A stretch of 11,305 nt of DNA from Lachnospiraceae bacterium UBA7026 (lineage in GTDB: Bacteria; Bacillota; Clostridia; Lachnospirales; Lachnospiraceae). The stretch covers positions 9,780 to 21,084 of the forward strand of contig DLBH01000037.1 in the NCBI GenBank assembly GCA_002494165.1, in the 5' to 3' direction. A model generated the notes under the pieces. That model saw only the letters and a list, made by a program, of their open reading frames with translations, was not told the DNA's origin and searched no databases. Shown piece after piece: positions 6,400-11,305 of the stretch (positions are counted from its first letter, which is position 1; each line of letters opens with the position of its first letter). The translations under genes and the position numbers were made by a program.

Positions 6400-7170
6400 T
6401 CAGTCTCTGGATACGCCGATGCAGATGGAGCAGACAAAGACATGACGGATTCCGGCCTGGTGGAGGACCCGGCAGCAGGCTTCCATGGTGGCCCCGGTTG
6501 TATATATGTCATCAACCAGAATGACCCGGTGGATGCCCTTGAGGGAAATGTCGGGATTGATCCGGAAGGCCTTCTGCAGGTTATTGAGTCTGGCCTGGGG
6601 ACTGAATTGCTTCTGGGGGAGTGTGTCGACCACTCTTAGAAGAAGAGTGGGAAGATGAGGTATATTTAAAAGCGAAGCTATTCCGGCGGATAGAAGTTCC
6701 GCCTGGTTGTAGCCTCGCTTTTTTCTTTTGTGGGGATGGACCGGCACCGGCAGGATGGCATCAGCCTGCCAGCTGACCAGCACGGACCTCCGGTGTCTGA
6801 CCAGTTCCTGGCTGTAAAAGGAAGCCAGAAGTCTTCGGTTGTGGTACTTTAGGCCCATCATTCCAGGGGCGGTGATGTGGTTATAGAGATAGAGGGAACA
6901 GCCGCCGTCAAAACTTTTGGGAAAGATCCGGCAGTCGTAGCAGTATTCCTGGTCGGGCCGGCTGACGGGCTTGCCGCAGCGAAGGCAGAGACTGCCCCTT
7001 ACTAAGGGTAGGATATCCCTGCAGCCCGGGCAGATAGACCTGCCGTAGGAGACCAGCCGGTCACAGACGGGACAATGCCTGGGAAAGACCAGGGGCAGGA
7101 TCCGGTAGATCAGCATATGCCGCAGGTTTTTATAAAGGTCCGCCAGCTTCCCGGGAGATGATCTCAGCAT
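6400..7170 (-). CDS. comFC: ComF-family phosphoribosyltransferase-like protein
   Basis: A 256-residue ComFC/GntX-type protein. The N-terminal part has four cysteine pairs that probably bind zinc: CPVC (33-36), CPGC (47-50), CLRC (62-65) and CYDC (77-80). The C-terminal part is a type I phosphoribosyltransferase-like fold with [11 protein letters not shown] (150-160) and the PRPP-loop sequence [10 protein letters not shown] (219-228). ComFC is needed for DNA uptake in naturally competent Bacillus, where it works with ComFA. No comFA is present here, so the role may be housekeeping DNA or nucleotide metabolism. The ATG at 7168-7170 overlaps the end of dut in ATGCTGA, and there is no clear ribosome binding site, so translational coupling to dut is likely. 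A second possible start is Met19. Confidence 0.88.
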   Translation of the reverse strand: MLRSSPGKLADLYKNLRHMLIYRILPLVFPRHCPVCDRLVSYGRSICPGCRDILPLVRGSLCLRCGKPVSRPDQEYCYDCRIFPKSFDGGCSLYLYNHITAPGMMGLKYHNRRLLASFYSQELVRHRRSVLVSWQADAILPVPVHPHKRKKRGYNQAELLSAGIASLLNIPHLPTLLLRVVDTLPQKQFSPQARLNNLQKAFRINPDISLKGIHRVILVDDIYTTGATMEACCRVLHQAGIRHVFVCSICIGVSRD

Positions 7171-7598
7171 AGGCCTGTACTGCCAAAGCCGCCCCGGTCA
7201 GGATTTTTAAGCTGGTCTGTCTCCTCAAAGAGGAGGGGGGGCTGATGCTCCATGATACGGAACTGGCAGATTCTGTCGTTGACATGGATCTCCGTATCCC
7301 GGACAGCCAGGGCCGGCATAAACCACTGGTCCCGGTCACCACAGTAGGATTCGTCAACCACGCCCATATGGTTGACCTGGATGATTCCGAAATTTTTAAA
7401 AGTGGAACTTCTGGGTACGATATGGGCTTCATATCCGGCAGGAAGCTCCATGGCGACGCCAAGGGGAATCAGGTGAAAGTCTCCTTTTTTTAAAGAGACA
7501 TTTTCTGCCGACCGTAAGTCGATCCAGTCTGACTTCCCGTCAATGTAGGCCAGGCGGTCGATCTGGTCGGACAAATACTTGATTTTAATTGTCTTCAT
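7164..7598 (-). CDS. dut: Trimeric-type dUTPase
   Basis: A 144-residue deoxyuridine 5'-triphosphate nucleotidohydrolase, which converts dUTP to dUMP and pyrophosphate. This keeps uracil out of DNA and feeds thymidylate synthesis. The five trimeric-dUTPase motifs can be traced: a diverged motif 1 DLRSA (27-31); motif 2 PRSST (62-66); motif 3 [10 protein letters not shown] (79-88), where Asp82 is the probable catalytic base and Tyr85 discriminates deoxyribose; motif 4 RICQFRI (109-115); and the C-terminal lid RGGFGSTG (135-142). The start is supported by TTAGGAGTG about 9 nt upstream. It begins 17 nt after the nrdG stop and overlaps comFC by 7 nt, so it sits within the dNTP-supply operon. Confidence 0.92.
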   Translation of the reverse strand: MKTIKIKYLSDQIDRLAYIDGKSDWIDLRSAENVSLKKGDFHLIPLGVAMELPAGYEAHIVPRSSTFKNFGIIQVNHMGVVDESYCGDRDQWFMPALAVRDTEIHVNDRICQFRIMEHQPPLLFEETDQLKNPDRGGFGSTGLC

Positions 7599-7615
7599 AT
7601 ATTATCACTCCTAAT

Positions 7616-8179
7616 TCATAGCCAATCATGTCCGGTTTCTTCCTGGACTGGTTCCATGGACCTTAGGGGCAGGGTCAGCGGTTCCGGAGCACGGCCGGCC
7701 AGATGGCCCTGGCGCAGCAGAAGAAGCCGCTGGTTGCTGCTGCCCCGGAAGGGGGATTCCAGACTGCGCAGGGATTCCAGATAGGGACCGTCGATAAGGA
7801 GGTCTGTAACGGCAAGAAGGTCAGCGATCTCCTTTTCCTCTATGCTTTTTTGGACCAGGTCTTCATAAAGGTAACCGGTGTAGGTGATGACTTCCCCGCC
7901 TCTGTCCCGGACCATGGCAGCGAGGGTGGCCAGCGGACCTGCCTGGCAGAATGGTTCGCCGCCGGAAAAAGTAATGCCGGCAAGAAGTGGATTCTCCTCG
8001 TATTTGTCAAAAACATCCCGGAGGTCCATCTCATAGCCAGCGTCAAAATCATGAGTATGGGGATTGTGGCAGCCCGGGCAGTGGTGGGGGCAGCCCTGGA
8101 CAAAGACTGTGAGCCTGAGTCCCGGACCGTCCACGATAGAATCTTCCACAATGCCGCTGATACGAAGTTTACAGTCCAT
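7616..8179 (-). CDS. nrdG: Anaerobic ribonucleotide reductase activating protein (radical SAM)
   Basis: A 187-residue radical-SAM activase. Near the N-terminus, CPHHCPGC (Cys30, Cys34, Cys37) is the CxxxCxxC site for a [4Fe-4S] cluster, and FSGGEPF (71-77) is the SAM-binding GGE motif. NrdG reductively cleaves S-adenosylmethionine and generates the glycyl radical on NrdD under anaerobic conditions. The N-terminal sequence SGIVEDSIVDGPGLR is typical of clostridial NrdG. Its ATG (8177-8179) lies inside the last codons of the preceding 51-residue ORF, an 11-nt overlap. No good ribosome binding site precedes it, so its translation is probably coupled to that ORF. This places the activase next to its likely substrate. 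Confidence 0.93.
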   Translation of the reverse strand: MDCKLRISGIVEDSIVDGPGLRLTVFVQGCPHHCPGCHNPHTHDFDAGYEMDLRDVFDKYEENPLLAGITFSGGEPFCQAGPLATLAAMVRDRGGEVITYTGYLYEDLVQKSIEEKEIADLLAVTDLLIDGPYLESLRSLESPFRGSSNQRLLLLRQGHLAGRAPEPLTLPLRSMEPVQEETGHDWL

Positions 8180-8324
8180 GCTTTACACGGTCTCTTTCTT
8201 CCTGCCTTTTTGCGTTATTGAAGCGGTCTACCGTACCTACCAAGTAGCCTGTGATCCGGCGGATTCTGTCAAAGGATACGCCTTCGCCGACACTGTCATT
8301 TCTTTTGGTCTGTTTGATTGTCAT
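8169..8324 (-). CDS. Split NrdD glycyl-radical subunit (51 aa)
   Basis: A 51-residue ORF that begins MTIKQTKRNDSVGEGVSFDR, continues IRRITGYLVGTVDRFNN and ends RDRVKHGL. It matches the C-terminal glycyl-radical segment of class III ribonucleotide reductases: R-[IV]-x-GYL, then FN.., AK.., and RVKH near the end. The presumed radical glycine is Gly26, with 26 residues from it to the C-terminus. That equals the tail length I recall for phage T4 NrdD (Gly580 of 605). The ATG at 8322-8324 has a perfect AGGAGG (8333-8338) with an 8-nt spacer, so it is built to be translated on its own. It overlaps nrdG by 11 nt. The large NrdD upstream ends without this motif, so the small protein probably assembles with it and supplies the radical residue. 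It is easy to miss because of its length. A less likely alternative is a repair part, analogous to GrcA/YfiD for pyruvate formate-lyase. Confidence 0.85.
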   Translation of the reverse strand: MTIKQTKRNDSVGEGVSFDRIRRITGYLVGTVDRFNNAKRQEERDRVKHGL

Positions 8325-8350
8325 GATTCTTTCCTCCTGTGTATCTGTTC

Positions 8351-8386
8351 CGGGGCGGGCCTGCCGCCGGCGGACCCAGGTCCCCG
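8351..8386 (-). other. GC-rich structured segment between nrdD and the small radical subunit
   Basis: In this 36-nt stretch 32 bases are G or C, far above the flanking sequence. The ends CGGGG/CCCCG can pair, and the interior includes GGAC/GTCC and the palindrome CCGCCGGCGG, so several stems are possible. No U-run follows on the minus strand, so it is not an intrinsic terminator. It could be an mRNA processing or stabilising element that sets the ratio of the small to the large subunit. Confidence 0.5.
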
Positions 8387-8450
8387 TTGTATTTATGTAT
8401 GTTCTGCCTTTCTGTAAGTATTCTTGATTCCAGCCCTTAAAAGCAGTCTG

Positions 8451-10718
8451 TCAATTATCGCCACAGACAGGGAGCGGAACATCCGGGAACTTCTTTCGCA
8501 GTTCGCGGAGCTTTTCAATGGGAACGGATTCTCCCTCCCTGCGGCCGCAGCGGGGGCAGACATCCCCGATTACTCCTGTGTAGCCGCAGACCGGATCCCT
8601 GTCCACCGGATGGTTGATGGAACCGTAGCCGATACCCTGGTCTTTCATATAGCGGATGACCTGCTCAAAGGCAGGAAGATTCATGCAGGTATCTCCGTCC
8701 AGTTCAACATAGCTGATGTGGCCGGCATTGGTCAGGGCGTGGTAGGGAGCCTCGATCTGGATCTTCCGGAAGGCCGGGATCTCATAGTAGACAGGCACGT
8801 GGAAGGAGTTGGTGTAGTACTCCCGGTCAGTGATGCCCGGGATGACGCCGAACTTCTTCTTATCTATGCGGACGAAACGGCCGCTGAGTCCCTCTGCCGG
8901 AGTGGCCAGCAGGGTGAAGTTAAGTCCCGTCTCCTCAGACTTGGCATCGAGGTAGGAGCGCATATGGCCGATGATCTCCAGTCCCAGCTTCCGGGCTTCC
9001 TCACTCTCTCCGTGGTGACTGCCGGTCAGGGCCTTCAGGGCCTCTGCCAGACCGATGAAGCCTATGCTCAGGGTTCCGTGTTTTAAAACCTCTCCTACGG
9101 TGTCCTCCATATCCAGCTTCTCAGAATCGATCCATATGCCCTGGGCCATGAGGAAGGGATAGTTCCTCACCTTCTTGGCGGACTGGATCTTTAAACGGTG
9201 GAGCAGTTGTCTCACACAAAGGTCCATGCAATCATCCAGGTCCCTGTAAAAGAGGCCCAGGTCGCCGCCGGCCTTAAGACCCAGCCTGGGCAGATTGATG
9301 GAGGTAAAGCTTAAATTGCCCCGGCCGAAGGTCCTGGACCGGCTTGGATCGTAATGGTTGCCCAGGACTCTTGTCCGGCAGCCCATGTAGGCAACCTCAG
9401 TGTCTGGATCTCCTTCCTTGTAGTACTGCAGATTAAAAGGGGCATCGATAAAACTGAAATTGGGAAAGAGCCTCTTGGCCGAGGTGGCTATGGCCTGCTG
9501 GAAAAGGTCGTAGTTGGGATCACCGGGATTAAAATTAATCCCCTCTTTCACTTTAAAAATCTGGACAGGGAAAATGGGGGTCTCCCCCGCGCCCAGTCCG
9601 TCCATGGTAGCTTCCAGCAGCATGCGGATGACCAGGCGGCCCTCCGGTGAGGTGTCCGTTCCATAATTAATAGAAGAAAAGGGCACCTGGGCTCCCGCCC
9701 GTGAATGCATGGTATTAAGATTATGGATCAGTGCCTGCATAGCCTGCCTGGTCTGGCTGGCAATGTAGATCCTCGCCTGCTGTACGCTGAAGCTGTGAAG
9801 CTTCTCCAGCTGGTCACGGTCCAGGCCGGGGATGGTTAAGGAGAGCAGGTCTTCCAGGTAGTCCTCCTCCTTCTCAAGCCGGATTGTTGATCCTGCTCCG
9901 GCCGCCACGATTTTGGCCAGGGTCTCGGCCTTGTCAGGTTCGTAATCAAGAGCAGCACAGGCATAGGCCTTGAGGGCCTTGAAATACTCCTTGCTGTAAC
10001 TCTTGATCACTCCGTCAGCCATGGCATAGTCAAAATTGGGAAGACTCTGGCCTCCGTGCATCTCATTCTGGTTGGCCTGAATGGCGATGCAGGCCAGGGC
10101 AGAGTAGGTAGCGATGGACTGGGGCTCCCTCACATAGCCGTGGCCTGTGGAAAATCCACCGGCAAAGAGTTTCTTCAGGTCGATCTGGCAGCAGGTCTCT
10201 GTCAGCATATAGAAATCCATATCATGGATATGGATATCCCCGTTGACGTGGGCCGCCGCGATATCCTTGGGAAGCACATAATTAATAATGAAGTATTTAG
10301 ATCCCTCAGAACCATACTTGAGCATGGTTCCCATGGCCGTATCCCCGTCCACGTTGGCATTCTCCCTCTTAATGTTCTCCTCCTGGGCATCGGAGTAGGT
10401 GAGCCTGTGGTAGACGTCCATCAGGTAGGATTCGGAATTACGGATCTTGGTATGCTCTGCCCTATATAATATGTAGGCTTTGGCCGTGCTGGCAAAGCCG
10501 TAGCGGATCAGAATCTCTTCAACCTTGTCCTGGACCTGCTCTACGGTGGGAATCTCAGTGTCCGCCACAGCATCACATACCTTCTGGGTCAGGTAGGTGA
10601 AATCCGCCGGGGTCATCTCGTCTCCCACAGCGCTGCTGGCCATATGGATGGCGTTGAGAATCTTCATGGGGTCAAAAGCGACAAGACTGCCGCTTCTTTT
10701 CTGTATCTGTCGTTCCAT
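8451..10718 (-). CDS. nrdD: Anaerobic (class III) ribonucleotide reductase, large catalytic chain lacking the glycyl-radical segment
   Basis: A 755-residue NrdD chain, which reduces ribonucleoside triphosphates to dNTPs without oxygen. Residues 1 to about 90 form an ATP-cone regulatory domain (QIQKRSGSLVAFD...AYILYRAEHTKIR). The ten-stranded barrel follows, with active-site cysteine candidates Cys176/Cys177 (ETCCQID) and Cys447 (MGCRT). Near the C-terminus, VCGYTG (Cys711) and CPRCG (Cys721, Cys724) form the zinc-ribbon region, but the usual first cysteine of the pair is absent. The chain then ends with EKLRELRKKFPD...VCGDN and has no R-x-x-GYL motif. That motif lies on the downstream 51-residue ORF, so the enzyme is inferred to be two-piece. 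GAGAGG precedes the start by about 10 nt. The gene leads the nrdD, small subunit, nrdG, dut, comFC cluster. Confidence 0.93.
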   Translation of the reverse strand: MERQIQKRSGSLVAFDPMKILNAIHMASSAVGDEMTPADFTYLTQKVCDAVADTEIPTVEQVQDKVEEILIRYGFASTAKAYILYRAEHTKIRNSESYLMDVYHRLTYSDAQEENIKRENANVDGDTAMGTMLKYGSEGSKYFIINYVLPKDIAAAHVNGDIHIHDMDFYMLTETCCQIDLKKLFAGGFSTGHGYVREPQSIATYSALACIAIQANQNEMHGGQSLPNFDYAMADGVIKSYSKEYFKALKAYACAALDYEPDKAETLAKIVAAGAGSTIRLEKEEDYLEDLLSLTIPGLDRDQLEKLHSFSVQQARIYIASQTRQAMQALIHNLNTMHSRAGAQVPFSSINYGTDTSPEGRLVIRMLLEATMDGLGAGETPIFPVQIFKVKEGINFNPGDPNYDLFQQAIATSAKRLFPNFSFIDAPFNLQYYKEGDPDTEVAYMGCRTRVLGNHYDPSRSRTFGRGNLSFTSINLPRLGLKAGGDLGLFYRDLDDCMDLCVRQLLHRLKIQSAKKVRNYPFLMAQGIWIDSEKLDMEDTVGEVLKHGTLSIGFIGLAEALKALTGSHHGESEEARKLGLEIIGHMRSYLDAKSEETGLNFTLLATPAEGLSGRFVRIDKKKFGVIPGITDREYYTNSFHVPVYYEIPAFRKIQIEAPYHALTNAGHISYVELDGDTCMNLPAFEQVIRYMKDQGIGYGSINHPVDRDPVCGYTGVIGDVCPRCGRREGESVPIEKLRELRKKFPDVPLPVCGDN

Positions 10719-10825
10719 AAACAGGTATCCTCTCTAAAATGTATAAAGGTGCTGCATACTACATTTTGTATATAAAATGGGTTATTTCCCCAAATGACAT
10801 ACAATATAGCGGGGGCTATGGGACT

Positions 10826-10854
10826 ATAGTACAAAGAGAGGGCAATTTTGTCAA
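10826..10854 (-). promoter_or_regulatory. Sigma-A promoter of the nrdD operon
   Basis: On the minus strand, TTGACA (10854-10849), a 17-nt spacer and TACTAT (10831-10826). This predicts a leader of roughly 100 nt. A poor NrdR-box-like sequence, ATACAATATAGCGGGG (10799-10814 on the plus strand, 11 of 16 to the consensus I recall), lies just downstream of the start, but no convincing second box at the usual spacing was found. Confidence 0.7.
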
Positions 10855-10867
10855 TATAAAAAATTGC
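10842..10867. promoter_or_regulatory. Inverted repeat flanking the nrdD -35 box
   Basis: GCAATTTT (10842-10849) and AAAATTGC (10860-10867) are a perfect 8-bp inverted repeat with a 10-bp spacer that holds most of the -35 hexamer (10849-10854). A second dyad, ATATTG-CGA-CAATAT (10904-10918), lies further upstream. The placement suits a regulator binding site. The protein is unknown. Confidence 0.5.
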
Positions 10868-10945
10868 TGTATGCCTCAAAAATAGCAGAGAGAAAAATTA
10901 TGAATATTGCGACAATATCAAGAGAATAATTGGAAATTAATAGAA

Positions 10946-11094
10946 TGTGGATGAGGAGAGAATTTATCCACATTTTCATACACAGATCCAGGGAAGCGGA
11001 GGAAGGCATAGACAAAGGACTCTTTAAAAAAAGAAAAATAAGTTATCCACTTTATCCACAGGCCAATGTGGATTATGTGGATAACTTATGCACA
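10946..11094. promoter_or_regulatory. Cluster of DnaA boxes between nrdD and rpmG
   Basis: Matches to the DnaA box TTATNCACA are: 10946-10954 (minus, TCATCCACA); 10964-10972 (plus, TTATCCACA, perfect); 11043-11051 (plus, TTATCCACT); 11052-11060 (plus, perfect); 11067-11075 (minus, TAATCCACA); 11076-11084 (minus, perfect); and 11086-11094 (plus, TTATGCACA). The four central boxes form an inverted repeat with 23-bp arms (11038-11060 and 11067-11089, 21 of 23 matching) around GGCCAA. The flanks are AT-rich. With no dnaA or dnaN gene in view, I interpret this as a DnaA-titrating or DnaA-responsive regulatory cluster rather than proven oriC. Confidence 0.85.
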
Positions 11095-11131
11095 ACAAAA
11101 ATTTCAGGAATTATGGATCTTCTAAGAATGC

Positions 11132-11160
11132 TTGACGAAAAAACTCTTCTATGCTATAGT
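11132..11160 (+). promoter_or_regulatory. Sigma-A promoter of rpmG
   Basis: TTGACG (11132-11137), a 17-nt spacer and TATAGT (11155-11160), with TGC directly before the -10 giving an extended -10. The start would be near 11167, about 80 nt before rpmG. The leader contains a T-run (near 11182-11189) without a clear hairpin before it. Confidence 0.82.
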
Positions 11161-11249
11161 AATCTCGCGATGGAATAGGTCTTTTTTTTATGCCCAAAAA
11201 CAGGGATAAAAGAGGACTCTACAATAATTTTAATATGGAGGTGGAAGTT

Positions 11250-11305
11250 TTGCGCGTTAGAATTACCTTGGCATGCACAGAGTGCAAACAGCGTAACTAC
11301 AATAC
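11250..11305 (+). CDS. rpmG: Ribosomal protein L33, 5' part (cut by window end)
   Basis: The first 18 complete codons read (M)RVRITLACTECKQRNYN, the characteristic N-terminus of bacterial L33, with a partial codon at the window edge. The CTEC pair shows the zinc-binding (C+) form. The start is most likely TTG at 11250-11252, because GGAGGTGG (11237-11244) stands 8 nt before it. An in-frame ATG at 11235 would overlap that ribosome binding site and add five residues not usual for L33. In many Firmicutes rpmG leads into secE, nusG and rplKA, which may lie to the right. Confidence 0.92.
   Translation, partial: MRVRITLACTECKQRNYN

Noticed and set aside
8064..8417. 117-residue plus-strand ORF over the nrdG start and the small subunit
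   Set aside because: It is antisense to the well-supported 51-residue ORF and nrdG and has no family signature.
8451..8453. Selenocysteine recoding of the nrdD TGA
   Set aside because: Bacterial SECIS hairpins follow the UGA closely, while the nearest strong structure starts about 65 nt away. The small ORF has its own strong ribosome binding site, and the position does not match a known catalytic cysteine.
8424..9086. 220-residue plus-strand ORF, with similar long antisense ORFs opposite nrdD, nrdG, mbl and recD2
   Set aside because: These are antisense shadows of strongly supported genes, lack ribosome binding sites and carry no recognisable motifs.
10799..10814. NrdR box in the nrdD leader
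   Set aside because: Only about 11 of 16 positions match the recalled consensus, and no partner box lies at the usual spacing.
10930..11100. Chromosomal origin oriC
   Set aside because: The boxes are dense and the flanks AT-rich, but dnaA and dnaN are absent and the neighbours are nrdD and rpmG. It stays possible but is not supported enough to call.
10930..11178. 82-residue plus-strand ORF in the DnaA-box region
   Set aside because: No ribosome binding site, no recognisable domain, composition set by the repeated DnaA boxes, and it overlaps the rpmG promoter.

Overview
The window looks like a chromosomal segment of an anaerobic, low-to-moderate G+C Firmicute, most likely a clostridium of the Lachnospiraceae type. 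The reasons are the strong AGGAGG-type ribosome binding sites, the oxygen-sensitive class III ribonucleotide reductase (NrdD/NrdG), a PerR-type peroxide sensor, an Mbl/MreB actin, a Cys-containing ribosomal protein L33, and near-consensus sigma-A promoters. The organism is inferred from gene content and was not checked by any search.

Layout, left to right. Positions 1-115 hold five 23-bp tandem repeats, with a degenerate sixth copy running into the start of a PAP2-family membrane protein (132-860, +). An EutP-like small GTPase follows (877-1407, +). A bidirectional hairpin terminator then separates these from a tRNA-Thr(CGU) gene on the minus strand (1508-1580). A PerR-like Fur-family regulator (1798-2250, -) is divergent from a stand-alone acyl carrier protein gene (2480-2719, +). 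Their promoters lie back to back, and a palindrome sits on the regulator's -10 box. An mbl/mreB gene (2958-3941, +) and a RecD2-type helicase gene (4110-6329, +) complete the plus-strand half.

The right half is a minus-strand cluster, read from right to left: nrdD (8451-10718), a 51-residue ORF not marked by simple ORF calling (8169-8324), nrdG (7616-8179), dut (7164-7598) and comFC (6400-7170). The last four are coupled by overlaps or a short gap. Together they supply anaerobic dNTPs, remove dUTP, and add a ComF-family phosphoribosyltransferase-like protein.

The most striking observation is that the large NrdD polypeptide stops just after its zinc-ribbon cysteines and has no glycyl-radical motif. 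That motif (RRITGYL) and the RVKH tail are on the separate 51-residue ORF, which has its own strong ribosome binding site and overlaps nrdG, the activase that would install the radical. The class III reductase here therefore appears to be split, with its catalytic glycine on a separate small subunit.

At the right edge, the divergent region between nrdD and rpmG (ribosomal protein L33, cut by the window end) holds a cluster of about seven DnaA boxes. Four of them form a near-perfect 23-bp-armed palindrome. This suggests DnaA titration, or DnaA control of nucleotide-reductase transcription, rather than oriC, since no dnaA or dnaN gene is present.
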